The position numbers and the translations under genes were made by a program. Below the pieces are notes generated by a model. The model was not told the origin of the DNA and did no database searches. It worked only from the letters and a program-made list of their open reading frames with translations. From Rostratula benghalensis (Eukaryota > Chordata > Aves > Charadriiformes > Rostratulidae), in NCBI GenBank assembly GCA_013399305.1, contig VXAI01000276.1, positions 560,338 through 624,337 on the forward strand: DNA of 64,000 nt, written 5' to 3'. Numbering within the stretch: position 1 is the stretch's first letter; each line of letters starts with the position of its first letter. Positions 37,645-49,629 of this stretch are shown here, in pieces.

Positions 37645-37675
37645 CATATATTTCTCTCTGAGAGAGAAATATATG
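37645..37675. repeat. Perfect 31-bp palindrome
   Basis: Arm CATATATTTCTCTCT (37645-37659), one central G, then its exact complement AGAGAGAAATATATG (37661-37675). The two 15-bp arms match without mismatch and could extrude as a hairpin. The flanks do not extend the symmetry and no transposon is recognised around it. Confidence 0.9.
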
Positions 37676-38167
37676 CAAAAAACCAACAGCGGTTGACTAA
37701 AGACCTGCAGTGTCCCATTCATACTCACTCCCATAGCCATCCACAGACAGCTGTATTGGCACAACTGCTGGGAAGGAAAACTGTGACATCAGAGGTGGGG
37801 TCAAGCAGCCAGTGTCAAGAGCAGGTGCCATTTCTTAATATGCCTTCATTGCTGAAGCAAGAATACTGAGGAAGAACAGAAGTCAAGGGTCTCTTTGTTG
37901 TGTGTATTTACACATCCACATGTGTAGACACAGCCACATGCAACCATCTGAACTGGTATTAGGGTGGAGCAGTACCTGCCCAAAATCCATACTAGCCATA
38001 CGAGTTGAGAACAGACTGAAAGCTTCATTCCAGGCTCAGACACAGCCCTTCTGCTTATACTTCTGAATATAAAGTTTATTTTTGCAATGTAGTGGTGTTT
38101 GTGCTAGGCATCCTTCTGCAAGCTCCAATGGAAATTTCTTTCACCTGGAAATGTTACCTTCAAAGCC

Positions 38168-38197
38168 AAAAAAAAAACCAAAACAAAACAAAACAAA
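38168..38197. repeat. A-rich (CAAAA)n repeat
   Basis: Ten A followed by CCAAAACAAAACAAAACAAA. Simple repeat. Confidence 0.9.
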
Positions 38198-38763
38198 TCA
38201 TTATGTGGAAGACAATAGTGGTGTAGCTGCTGGTCATAACTGTAGAATCAGGATAACCAGATAACCAAAGAGTTTGTAGATCAAAATATGAAACCCATTT
38301 CTCTGATTGAGCTCTACTAGAGACATTCTGCCAGGACCCAAAATGCGTGTAAAATGAGAAATAAATAAAAATTCCTGCAACATGGGGACAACACAGGGAA
38401 AGAGATAATGAAATTTCCCGCTATTATAAGAGCAAGTATAAACATAAACATGCAGATACCAAAGGGATGACCATAATTTTAGCTAGGTATGTGACTTTCA
38501 TTATTATCTATTTCGTTTCAAGAAGTCATTAATAAACATCAGTTTATTCTACCAAATTCTTACAAATGTTCCTTTTTCTAGAGAACTTTGTGAACCATCT
38601 TTTAACATAGCCAAAGTAGGCTCTGTATTTTGTGTAGTTTTACTGTATGTTTCTGATTTAGGTTTACCTGCAATTTAGATTTATAGTTAGACTTGTGAAG
38701 AAGAAACTCTTCAAATACATGGCAAAGCAAAGTAGGTCATGTCTAATACTATAACTCTACAAC

Positions 38764-39096
38764 TTCTCTCTACAACTACTTGAAAGGACACTGTGAAGAG
38801 GTTGGTGCTGGTCTCTTCTCACAGGTAGTTAGTGATAGAAGGACACAGAACAGCTTCAGGCTGCAACAGGGTAGGTTTAGGCTGAACATTAGGAAAGAAT
38901 TTTTCACAGAAAGAGTGGTCAGACACTGCAGTAGGTTGCCCAGGGGGGTGGTTGAGTCCCCATCCCTGAATGTGTCTGAGTCGTTTAGATGTGGTGTTGG
39001 GGGATAGGGTGTAGGGGAGAGCTTTGTAGAGTAGGGCAGATGGTAGGACTTGATGATCCCAAGGGTTTCTTCCAACCTGAATGATTCTATGATCCT
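38764..39096 (+). mobile_element. CR1 LINE, 5'-truncated 3' end
   Basis: Starts in TCTCTCTACAACTACTTGAA and ends TTCCAACCTGAATGATTCT, then ATGATCCT, the typical CR1 terminus with its ATTCTATGAT octamer-type repeat. In between are recognisable CR1 phrases: GGTTGGTGCTGGTCTCTTCTC, AACATTAGGAAAGAATTTTTC and TAGGTTGCCCAGGGGGGTGG. The copy covers only the end of the RT ORF and the 3' UTR, as most CR1 insertions do. Open frames of 75 and 99 codons across it are not genes. Confidence 0.92.
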
Positions 39097-39099
39097 ACA

Positions 39100-42000
39100 A
39101 GAAACACTACAAGTACTTCAGTGCTGTTACTAAGAAGGTAAATTAGAAATCTAGTTCTTATTTAACAGGGAGCAGATTTGGGTTTAGTATTCTAGTCCCG
39201 TGGAAATATTTGTATGAATACAGTGAAATCAGAAAAAGTGTATTTTAAAACACCAAGGGAGCTTATTTTATATGCAAGGAGGAATGAATTTATAAAATTA
39301 AATGGACTTGAACTAAGAAGCAAAAGATGGGTCGCTTTGGAGGTTTGGTCTTGCAGATACCCTTTTTAGATAAGAAAATAAAGAATACTGCAAGATTTGT
39401 AGTAATTTGTTAGATTTAGTAATGTATTGAACATTTATTATATTTTCAGTGAAGTAAGACAAAATGATCCCCTGCAGTATGGGTTGGAATAGAGAAAATG
39501 ATAAGGAAATAATTGATTCTTCATAAGTAGACAAATGAGCGTGTTCATATTTTGTGTGTTCATTACTTACAACATTTACACAGTTATGAATAAGTATGGC
39601 AAATCTGTTCACATGCATTGATTAGCTGCATGTTCACTCGGTAACTCTTTCTGTCATACTTACCTGTGCTGTACTTCTGTCTGTCACATAAATAACCACA
39701 TAAACGTTAACACTCTCCCCCCCAGGAAGTCAGTTAGGGTCTGTGATAGGCACCAGGCAGAAAGCACCATAAGCAGGTAACTTTTGCACGTGCAGAGAAG
39801 AAAGGTAGGATGGTGAGGGATAGCTACCCTACTACTTCCTTCTTCTCTCCAAGACTGGTGAGCTCTCTTATGCCGTATTCTGATGACAATGCAAAAACAA
39901 AGGGTTAATGAAATTTTGCTTTGCCTCCTGGATTGCAAATGTGAACAATGCCCAACAGACAGCAGATGACCTGTTGCCTGTTCTTAAGCTTCTTTACTCA
40001 CATGGGTAAACCTTTTTTGTGGGAGGATTTCTTGATGTTTTAAGACTATTTACTGAGTTACTGGATTTTCTCATGCCACAGATATAAGCTTCTAAAATGA
40101 GGTGGGGTTTTTTTTTGCTTCACAACTCCATCACTTTTCTTATGTAAGAAGTGGTGTGAAGTTGTTGAATGTCAGTATTTGCCGTGGCTGCTCCATGAGG
40201 CAAGAGAAGCTAGAGCTGAGGGTGATGCCAGCATATGCAGTATCCTTCCCAGTGGACACCATCCCACTGTCCTCAAGCAGGTCTGAGATTTTTGGCAGTC
40301 CTTGATAAGGTAAGGCACCATGTCAGGTCTGGGGTCTTGCAGGAGACAGGGCTGGACAACGCGAATATGAGGTCCACCTAGGGGATAGAGCCACAGGGTA
40401 GATCCGAGGTCAATGCAGGAAGGGCACCCAGTAAGTCAGGAAAGCAGAAGACAGGGCTGGACACAAATGTAGCTATGTCATAGCTCCAGTGGGATCTAAG
40501 TGCTCAGGTCTGGGCTTTAGGCCCCATGGCCATAAGGGTCATAAATAGATGTCCCAGAGGAAGATGGTTAGGATAAATAAAGCCTACTGGGGTGCTTGAG
40601 GTCCTGATGATATTGTCTTTTTGGGTCTTTTGGTAGACACAGAAAGTTTGTGCTCTGCAGAATTATTTGTGGATACGCATCTAAATTTCTGTATTCTGAT
40701 AAACTGTGAGTGTTACTGAAAATGGTGACATTTTTCTATGGATCAAGTTTGTGACTAGCAGCAGAAGCATTTGCATGCATGCTCATGACACCCAAATAGA
40801 TACCATTTCTTTCCCCGTTTCTGTTTTTACTGCACTCCAAACAAAGTTAATAGCAAACCTCCCAGTGCCTTGAGCATTACAAGAGTGAGCCTTAAGGGGA
40901 CTGCTGCACTTTGCACATCATATCTAAGGACATCTATATTGGAAGGATCTGTAGAATTATATTTTTGTATTAGACACTTGATTTAGTGCTGCTCTCATTT
41001 TTCCTGAAGAGAACAATTTTATTCGTTCACAATCAAAGTCATCAGTATAAGTTAATCTAAAAAAACAGACATTAGCATATTCATTACCAGGGTGATATAA
41101 CTATATCTTAGAACACTGTTGTAAATTAGATTCACATCTCAAGTATTTTACTCTCCTACCTAGCAACATTTGCAATTGCAAAACTGCTTTCCTAAGCAAT
41201 GGCTATAGTTGCCCCAAGAAACTATTTATTTAAACCTTTCTTAAAATGCAGCGTTACTATTTTTAATGCTGTTATGCTGTCTTTTAGCTGAAGCCCTGAC
41301 AATAATTAGTACCCTTGTATTCTGCATAAATGGAAAATGTTAAACAGTCTCCACACCACAGCACGTGAGGTATGGCAAACGCAGACGTAGGGTAATTACA
41401 GTATACAATACAGTGTTTTTGTAAGATGTAGCGTTTTGGAATACTCTTTTCATAAGGTAAAGTCCTTTCTCCCGCAGGGAACTCCTGACTTGCTGCAATC
41501 TGTTTTAAGGTTGTCCATTTTGCACATTGCCACCCTTTCTGTCCCGAAGTACATATTGCCTCTTCAAGAGAACTGGCTGGACAGTGACTTGACGGTCCAG
41601 TTCCAGGCAGCATTTTGGCTGAATTTTTGTAGTATCTAATTAATTTTAATGGAAGCTGTGTGTTTAAATCCCCTGGACTACTCTGATAATCTCAGCTGCA
41701 CAAGTGGTGCTGATGATACAATTTTCTGCTGAATCAGAAAGTAATGGAAATCCTTGTCTGTTGTTAGGGGAAGTCCTGTTTGCAAAAGAGCATAAAGCCA
41801 AGCCCTGCGTTCATCACTTCTACAAGCAGAAAGGAAAGGAAATATTATTTGTTGAGAATATCAGGTTAAAGTGTATGGGTGACAGCTCCGAGGTCTTAAA
41901 GACTGTAACAGGTACATTTTCTTCTTGTCTACAACTTTATCTGGGCAATGGTAGTCATTTCTAGACATAAATGGCTAGCAGGTGTCACAGAGGATTATCT

Positions 42001-42410
42001 TTCCCAAGGAAAGAAATGCTAAGCCGTAATGCAGCCATTGTACCACAGCTGGGAACAAGGTGATCCCAGAAAAGCATTTGTTTTCCTCGTGGGACAAAAG
42101 GTGTTATTATAAGTGTAAGATATTATTATTAAAATTGCATCCGGTTTATGTCAATGTCACTATATCACTGGAAATCAATATCCACATTCTTCAGTAACTT
42201 CAGTTTGTGAGAGACAATTTATTACAGATAAATAAAGAAGTGTCCCTTCAGACTGCAAGAAGTACAACCTTTAACCTAGTGGAGCATACTGCAGATTTGT
42301 TCTTTTTCTTCTCCCTACAATGTGCAAGGAACTGTGAGATTAAAAAAGGTTTGCCCCCGTTAAGAACTAACACATGCTGGAGGGGATGTCTTTTCAGAGC
42401 ACTTTCTTTA
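39100..42410. other. No gene recognised
   Basis: AT-rich DNA. A strong donor-like CACAG|GTAAGTATG on the minus strand at 39650-39665 has no clear exon body. The stretch at 40330-40460 is GC-richer and repeats GACAGGGCTGGACA twice, about 100 bases apart. I cannot assign it to a family. Confidence 0.4.
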
Positions 42411-42417
42411 AGGAGAG

Positions 42418-42436
42418 AAAAAAAAAAAAAAAAAAG
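42418..42436. repeat. Poly(A) run
   Basis: Nineteen A followed by GCTGTTTAAA. Simple repeat. Confidence 0.9.
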
Positions 42437-42814
42437 CTGTTTAAATATTGCATTTATAACATTTAAAATGATATTTCATCATTCCTCTCCCAGAGAATGA
42501 TAGCGATACTATAGCAAGTGACAGAAATAACCTTTTAATAAAAGTGAATTTTTATAGTAGGACTGGATGGCTCAGGATATTAGTAATGGAACATAGAACC
42601 TCTCCCTTCTAGCTCATCCGTTCATGTCCGTCCCTGCCTGGTAAAGACCCAAAATTATTATCATCAGATGGCTGCTTGGGGGCCCAGAGGAAATGAGTTG
42701 GTGGTCGTGGTCCAGTCACTGGCACTAATTGCCATCCTTGCTGGCAGTCTTATACAGGCGTGGAAGCAGCCCTGCCTTAATGAACAGGTTTGCTATTATA
42801 CACCTACATTCAAG

Positions 42815-43010
42815 CTCCCAAATGTTTTACAGATATTAGTTGTGTTGTCCTCACCACACCACTAGTCAGCAGGGACATATTTACCCCTGTTTGCAGATGG
42901 AGGAGCAGAGGTATAGAGCAGCTGTACTTGGTCTTGCGTGAAGTTGGAGACAAAGGTGAGCACTAGGTCCTGCTCTTCTCCTTCAACCCTAACTGCAGTG
43001 GCATCTCCCT
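42815..43010 (+). mobile_element. MIR/L2-like ancient repeat
   Basis: CCAAATGTTTTACAGATATTAG, then TGTGTTGTCCTCACCACACC, ATTTACCCCTGTTTGCAGATGG, AGGAGCAGAGGTATAGAGCAG and TGGTCTTGCGTGAAG follow in order the 'tttacaaacatta...cctcacaaca...ttatccccattttacagatg...aaactgaggcacagag' layout of MIR-type and L2-type repeats. The copy is diverged but the order of blocks is convincing. Confidence 0.6.
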
Positions 43011-43219
43011 GGCTTGTCTGAGCGACAACAAAGATTCCACCAAATCAGGGCTGGTGCCTAATGGAGAATGGGCACTGCAGCTCTCTGTATGCCTATATGT
43101 TTACTCAATAAATACTTCTGTGCCTTTGTACTAGTACATGGGGAAGGTGCTGCTGCAGGGAAAAGTTGCAGGGGCCTGTGTTACTACAGGAGATGTATTT
43201 CGAGCAACGTGGAGAAAAA

Positions 43220-43450
43220 ACTTGTCCATTTGTAAGAACAATAGACCCACGGCCTGTATTTTTGTGAATCAGATGGCTTGTGACTGATGAGGCTTTTTTC
43301 CCAGTTTGGCATAATAAGCAATTTACTTCCTCACTGATACGGTTATTGTCACAGCTTTTGCACTAGTGTTTGATAGCATTGATTAGTTTGTGCTATGCTA
43401 ATTTTTAGCACAAGGAGGGAATTGATTTACTTCAAGCTTAGTATATTTTA
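43220..43450. promoter_or_regulatory. Possible conserved non-coding element
   Basis: Repeat-free DNA with AATCAGATGGCTTGTGACTGATGAGG, GGCATAATAAGCAATTTACTTCC, GATAGCATTGATTAG and GCTATGCTAATTTTTAGCAC (octamer-like ATGCTAAT). Such words suggest a regulatory block. Composition-based inference only. Confidence 0.28.
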
Positions 43451-43675
43451 GCACTGAAGTGGAAATAATTCCATTGAAAATATGGAAAATGAGCAGTCAC
43501 CTTAACAATTGAATAAATGACTTGACATTTGTGGGGCTAAAGTATTCGATAGATAAGAAGATTTTCATATTAAAAATAAATCATTGGCCTACCTATTATT
43601 TAGCTAGACTTGGAATCATGAATAAAGGGTCTTCCACAGAAAGAGGGAGAAGAATATTGATTGTGCCTCCATATT

Positions 43676-43690
43676 AAAAAAAAAAAAAAA
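43676..43690. repeat. Poly(A) run
   Basis: Fifteen A between CATATT and TTAAATGG. Simple repeat. Confidence 0.9.
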
Positions 43691-43694
43691 TTAA

Positions 43695-46685
43695 ATGGGT
43701 GGCATTTCCTGGTTTCTTATGGGAAAAAGTCAGTGCATTTAGGTTATGGTCAGAATAACTTAATAATTTCTAAAGCAGCTCTTCTATCTATCAAGAGGTC
43801 ATAGATGACGTGATTTGCCATGTCTTCTGCAGATACTGGGTACAAATTCTCTAATAGGGATTCCTTGTTATGAATTATTCACAACTCAGAGGTGTGCTCT
43901 GTATTCAACTATGTTAAAAGGAAGCAAAGCATATTCTGCATCAAAGAACTTGCATGAGGCAGGAGGGAAATAACAGAAGAGTGGAATCTGTCTGGGGAAA
44001 GAAGAAAAAGGTTACAGCAATAAAACTCTGGCAGAAAAGGCTGCTGTTACGTGTAGTGGAACAAAACAAATTGTGAAATAAATATTGCATTACCATTCTT
44101 ATAAAATTGAGCACACAAAATATTCCAAAAAACATCTGAAGAGGGTTGTGTGTCCAGTATGTGTTTGTTTCATTTTTTGCGATTGCTATGCTACTTACTT
44201 AGTACTTGTGTTCACAGGGCCCTACCTCATAAAGGGCAATGGGAAGGAGTAAGATTATTGTCTGTCTCAAATTCACCCATTCACAACATCACAGAACAAA
44301 ACCAAAGGGCTAAGGTCCATGACTCCAGTCTCAGCTCCATCCCCTGCATCAGGCCATATGATCTGGAACAGTATATGCCCTAACTCTTAGGTCTGGGAGG
44401 ATTGTAGGCATGATCCTCACTTTCTGGGTATGGAGAATAAGCCCCCTGATTTGAAGGAACAGTCAGAATTTATAACTGAATCCAAAGTCAGCGGGAACTT
44501 TCTTAGGAACAGATAGAGTGATTTCAATATATTTTTTTTTTAAACTCTCAAGAATTAGGCCCCAACTTTCTAAAACTGAGTGTCCAAAATTACTTCACAT
44601 CTTGCTTTCAACATCTGTGGCATGTTCTGTATCTATAACATGCAAATCAGCAGACTTCCTCACCTCACAGTGGTTTTGTGAAGACAAATTCATCTGTGTT
44701 TGTAACTCCAAAAGAAAATACTGTAGGAACATTATATAAGAAGGTCAGAAGGAAATGAATAATTGTGTATTCAGTGCTGGGTATGAATAGTTAATAGTAA
44801 ATAATATAAGAAGTCACAGACTAAATGATGAGAATAAAACAAATAATGAACAGCCACACATTCAGCACATTGAATGAGATCCAATTCCTGTTGAAATAAA
44901 GACTTTATCTCATTATTAATATCTATCACAATGTGCTCCTGTAATGGAGACAGATTGAATTCACAGAGGAGTCCTTTGTTGTCATCTTTTCAGTCATGAT
45001 CATATGGCCTGAACATGCTTGTGACGTTAGTGGTTTTGGACTGGGAAGTTGGGAGATATACCTTTCTTTGAGTACATTCTGAGCCCGGTCTCCCCCAGCA
45101 CTGCAGCACGTGAAGTCCCTGTGCAGCATCCCTTCCTAAAGCCCCATCACTGGTGGGGTGAAAACGCAGTTGTCCCAGAAGTGAGTTCCCCAAAGTGAGT
45201 AAGACAGCTGTGATCTCATAAGCGGGCTCGGGGTCCTGTGGGGATTTACCCATAGAAGTCATAAGGCTCATTGACCTATCTAAGTGCAACTCTTGGAAAC
45301 AGTTTCCTGTTGATGTAGCAGTATTCAAAAGCCAAATCAGGGAAGAGCTGCATGGAGAGTGCTGAGGCCCCACTGTAGCTGGTTTCAGTTTGTAATCTTG
45401 GACAAGGGGAGGAGAAAATGGCACCTCTTGCCCTGGGGTCTGAATTGCCTCCGCTCACTTAGCTACTTGAATTTCCCGTGCTTCTGTTGCAGTCAGTGTT
45501 GAAAGGGTAGCAGAAGCCTTTGTTGATTGATACGAACATGTCCCTGAACTTCCACAATTTAAATAATGATCTGGTGCCATGTTTTAGCACAGCGCTGAAA
45601 ACTACATCATGGCAGCTCTTCAGTTTTGGAAATGGACATTTCTCTAACTGAACCTTAATGCTTGAATGTCATTGCAGACACCTGATAGTGCCCTCGGAGA
45701 GGAATAAAAATATGTGGCCAGTTTAACTGGATTGTCTGAAGTTGCAAATTGTTTCCAGAAAAGGTGAAACACACCTTGTAAGTTCCTGGACAAAAATTGC
45801 TGGAATAGAAACAAAGGACAAGCCAATTGTGGAGTTTGTCTAATATTGCCTGCTCGTGGTTTATGCTGGTTTTCTTGGTTTCCTCTTCCACCATCTCTTC
45901 CATGCTTCCACTCAAGGCCCATTTACTGATGTAAGAAGTAGAGAAATTCACAAGAAATGCTGGAATAATTTCATTTGACATGTAAAATGGATTGAGTTTC
46001 AAAAAGTGCTGAACATCTACCCTTTTAAATTTGGGCTCCTTCCAAATGTTAAGTAGCCAAAATTACTAGTTGCTTTGAAAAATTAGACTTAAAATACTAG
46101 TATCATTAAAGATATACCAGATGAGTAATCCAACTGTTATTTTTTAAACACTGGACATAAACTAATACAAATGTTGCAAAGTGTCTTCAGAATGTAGATA
46201 AATCATTTTGCAATATGCTGTGTGTCTGCTCTCAGGTATGTGAGAGCACGTTGTTGTTTATCCTGTCAACTTTGGTAATGTTCATATTAAAGGATGTCCA
46301 GTTTCTTCTTTTGCATGATAAATCCCTAGAAATGTAAGAAGATATGAGCCAATGTAATCTTGCCCTAGGAATATGAACAGTAACATCATTACTTATAGGA
46401 AAAAGTAGTTCTTCCTAAACTGGAAAATAAGATGTGGCACATGGTGGTACCTAGTATAAAGAAGGTGATAAAGAACAAGTCACACAGACAGCCCCTAACA
46501 GGGCCAAATCTTATCAATAAAGCAATACATCACTTCACATCAGTCTGGTAAGGACTATAAGGAGAACAATAAAGTGTAAAAATATTTTTACTTTTATTGC
46601 TATGTTTCCTAGAGCACCGCTTAGAAGAGAAGGTGCAAAATGTATCTTGGATCTAAGGAACTGTGTACTAAAAAGGGGTACCAGC
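43695..46685. other. No gene recognised
   Basis: A 144-codon minus-strand frame (44990-45424) lies in a locally GC-rich patch and shows no domain I know. Two overlapping minus-strand frames of 92 and 115 codons (45644-46002) likewise have no recognisable family. The stretch 44320-44400 faintly resembles MIR (GACTCCAGTCTCAGCTCC...ATGATCTGGAACAG). None is supported enough to call. Confidence 0.4.
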
Positions 46686-46689
46686 TCAT

Positions 46690-46920
46690 GCCTCCAACAA
46701 AGCATAGAGACTACTGGAATACTGTGCTTGGTTTCAGACACCAAAGAAAAGGCGATGCAGTAAAGGGCAAAGTACAGTGTAGGACAACAAAAATCACACA
46801 CATTTCTTCATTATTTGAAGGAGGATTTCTGGCAAAAAGGGAACATCTTAAAATATGTAAAGTTCTTAGAAGATTAATTATTTTAGAACTGTTTGAGTCA
46901 GGCTTGAGTTGAAGAAGGAA
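46690..46920 (+). mobile_element. Old CR1/L2-type LINE fragment
   Basis: CTACTGGAATACTGTGCTTGG, then AGGCGATGCAGTAAAGGGCAA and GACAACAAAAATCACACAC parallel the 'ggaatactgtgtccagtt...gagggcaacaaagatgat' segment near the end of the CR1/L2 RT ORF. Divergence is high and stops interrupt all frames, so this is an ancient copy with approximate borders. Confidence 0.4.
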
Positions 46921-46924
46921 GAAT

Positions 46925-48615
46925 ACCCTCCTAAAATGAGTACCTGGTGTCACTTCAACAGTAAATTGTATGCACTGGATAACACAGCTGTAACTCAAAC
47001 CACAGAGTGCTGTAGAAGAGCTGTAGGACTGTAGAAAAACTGTAACTAAACCCAGACAGGAAATAGAAAGTTGCTGCTTTGACTTTTGACTTCTTTATAT
47101 TACCCAATTTGTTGAATTTTTATAATGTCTTTCCTTTTTCAGAAATCATGTGTTGGATAAAGTGATCTACTTTAAACAGAGTACAATCAGTTTTAGGTAA
47201 GGAGAAAGGGTCTGCATGGAGCCACTGCTAAGCCAGAGAAGAGAATACTTTGGTAGCAGGTGATTATTCACCTCTTGCCCTCTGAGTAGTCCAATCATTA
47301 AAAAAAAAAGTTTTCACATTTTAGTTTCACTGGTTACAGACCTAATGCCCCTCTCTTGGGTCACATAATGAGAATTAGAGGCATATTTCTTACCGCAGTG
47401 TTGAGAGACCGTTTTCTGGCAGCTAATTAATGCTCCATCCTTACCTAGACTCCAAGGAATTTCAGTCTTCTTATTACTTAAAGAATTTTTTTTTAATGAG
47501 GGAAGCCTTTTTCAGGGAGAAGTTATATCCTTGATATTTTAGATATTATTGTTTCTTCTAGCAGTATTATAGGTACCTTTAGAATCCAAAGAAACTTATT
47601 TATGATGTAAAAAAAAATTTCATTACATTTCTGTATGTCTGTGGTTTTCTTCTAATTCTTTAAACCAAAATACACTGCACCCTTTTTGATACATGTGTTG
47701 GATTTTTTTTAAAATCACTTCTATTTAAGCAGTAGCAGGCCAATTGATGTAAAAGAAGAAAGAAAAAAAGAGGAAAAAAGGAAAAATCTGTGTAGCAATA
47801 GAAAGAATCTGAATCCGTTGAGTTGAAGAATAAAAAAGAGCTGAATAAGACTCTGTGTGACCCTTTATATAAAACCCAAGTGATATCAGCAGAACCTAGG
47901 AGGAGGATAGTCTCTAACTTTGAGGTTTTTTTATTTAAATAGTATAGATTTTTTTTTCACTTTAGAATAAAAATAGTTGCTATTTCTTTGTGTTTGCCTT
48001 TTTGGGATGGGAGGGAAAAAAGCCATGCCAAAGCATAGTAATAGACTACAGAGGCACTACAGAGAAGAATTTGCTGCCACATGCTTTATGCCTCTTTTGG
48101 TCCACTTGTTTAGGAGAACATGCTCTCAAAGCTAAAAATGGTGGGCTAGAGATATCTATGGCATTGGGTTGAAAAACACCTATGGAAAGAACCTTGAATG
48201 GCTTACAAAGGGACAATGGAATTGCAGCAACTCTTAAGGGCCAGAATTTGAGAAAGGCAGAGTCTCCTGGCCTGGAGGAAGTCCTGAACTCAGCAGGGTG
48301 TTTGAGTTCTTGCTTTTAAAGACATAGGACAGTCTCTACCCAGTGCTAAGCACCACCTTGCCTCTTGGCTCAGTACTATCAGAGTGTCTCAGCGAGTTTG
48401 TATCAGTGTGTTTCTCATTTGGGAAAGAAAAATACAATTCGGCATACCACCCATAACTGTTGCAATTTTCTCAACTAGAGAATTCAGTCCTTCAGTACCT
48501 TCTAATGAAGCTGAGTCTTCAACTGTCAGCTTCTTCAGACATGACTGCTCAGAGAAGCAGTCATTTCTCAAGGCATTATGATAACACCACTCTTTTCAGG
48601 TAACAGATGTCACCT
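46925..48615. other. No gene recognised
   Basis: AT-rich DNA with a purine-rich patch near 47755-47800. A small inverted repeat (ATGACTGCT at 48541-48549, AGCAGTCAT at 48556-48564) is the only structure I noticed. Confidence 0.45.
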
Positions 48616-48619
48616 AAGC

Positions 48620-48695
48620 AGAGAACGTGGACCAGATTACCTCCAGAGGTCCCTTCCAACATCAGTCATTGGGTTGTGTGCTTCTGTGATTGTGA
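48620..48695 (+). mobile_element. CR1 LINE 3' terminal fragment
   Basis: GTGGACCAGATTACCTCCAGAGG then TCCCTTCCAAC and TTCTGTGATTGTGA match the last 60-80 bases of CR1 copies, including the degenerate terminal repeat. Only the end of the element is present. Confidence 0.7.
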
Positions 48696-48734
48696 AAATG
48701 GTAACAACCATGGCAGTGCACCCTCACTAAAGAA

Positions 48735-48965
48735 TGCAGATGTGTGAATCAGGGGCTGCAAGTGCTGTTCTAGGTCTTGACAATAGCATATTTTATGTCT
48801 TTGGGAAAGTAATTTTGCACCTCTACTGGAGTTAACCATATCAACAATCATGGATATTTTCACAAGACCTGCCCCACCACTCTGTTGTGTGGATTAATTA
48901 GCTAATATTTCTTCAGTGATCTGCATATGTAAATGCTATATAAATGCTAAATAGTTATTAACTCT
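48735..48965 (+). mobile_element. MIR/L2-like ancient repeat tail
   Basis: TGTGTGGATTAATTAGCTAATA followed by GATCTGCATATGTAAATGC and TATATAAATGCTAAATAGTTATT matches the '...gtgaggattaattaatgtttgtaaagcgctatataaatgctaaatattatta' end of MIR/L2-type families. The upstream part (about 48735-48880) is too diverged to be certain. It begins right after the CR1 fragment. Confidence 0.55.
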
Positions 48966-48969
48966 GTAA

Positions 48970-49295
48970 CTTGCTGCTAAAGTTCACATCACCTTGGTAT
49001 GCACCAGTTTCTTTCCCAGTGTACAAAGGCTGATCTTTGCCCAAAGGTAGTCCTTGCCAACAATACGAGGCAGCAATTTTTAGTCTTCAGTATTGTTTCC
49101 CGTAGTCTTCCAGAGGATTGAATCAACTTACTCTTAAAGAAGAAAATGCTGCCTAACACCAGTATTTTATCTAAAATTTACTGTAATCTTATTCAGTCTT
49201 ATCTCTGCTTTCCAAATAGAAAGGTTTTTCTTCCTGTATTCCTACTTTCTAGTTCATACATGTAACAGAACATGTAAAATATCACACCATGTTTT
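48970..49295. other. No gene recognised
   Basis: AT-rich DNA leading into the T-rich tract at about 49298. Nothing recognisable. Confidence 0.5.
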
Positions 49296-49297
49296 AT

Positions 49298-49575
49298 GCT
49301 ATTTTTTTTCTTTTTTTCTGTCTTTTTTTTTTTAACAGTAACGGTGGAGTCCACCTTGTGGTATTGTCAACAAACCATCCATGTGATGCCTGAACCATCT
49401 GCTCGGCTATGGGTTATGTGAAGTGGTCCTACTTACCTGGTTTTCCCTGTCAGTGAAAACAAGCAGCCTAGAAGAAGCAGATCTCTAAAACTTGCGCCAC
49501 TTAGAGGGGAAGGACCTGGGTGAAAACAAATGGTTTATGTTTCCAGCCCAAAATAAATAAGGCATGGACTATGGC
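49298..49575 (+). ncRNA. Candidate terminal exon with strong acceptor and poly(A) signal
   Basis: A tract of about 40 bases of almost pure T/C ends in TTTAACAG at 49338, an excellent splice acceptor. The following roughly 235 bases reach AATAAA at 49552-49557, with T-rich DNA (GAGTTTTATTAA) 35-50 bases on. All three frames close quickly (the longest gives about 26 codons ending ARLWVM), so a protein exon would have to be a short C-terminal tail; a lncRNA last exon fits better. On the other strand CCAG|GTAAGTAGG (about 49436) is a strong donor-like sequence, so the block could instead belong to the opposite strand. No transcript evidence is available. Confidence 0.28.
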
Positions 49576-49629
49576 TCTCTCATCTACGAGTGAGTTTTAT
49601 TAAAGAGCTAGAGCAAGCTCTAGCTTACA

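Larger units (their letters stand above)
36320..38160. other. No gene recognised
   Basis: AT-rich DNA. Short open frames (up to 65 codons) lack splice support. It contains the GAATTTATAT repeats and the palindrome listed separately. Confidence 0.45.

Noticed and set aside
38776..39075. ORFs on both strands (75 and 99 codons)
   Set aside because: They fall entirely within the 3' end of a CR1 element.
40330..40600. GC-richer stretch repeating GACAGGGCTGGACA, considered as a minisatellite or SINE
   Set aside because: Only two short matching units and no recognisable SINE promoter boxes or tail.
44990..45424. 144-codon minus-strand ORF
   Set aside because: Locally GC-rich DNA, no known domain, no convincing splice borders, and a second overlapping ORF in another frame.
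45644..46002. Two overlapping minus-strand ORFs of 92 and 115 codons
   Set aside because: Both frames are open at once, which points to chance. Possible AG borders exist, but no consistent exon structure emerges.
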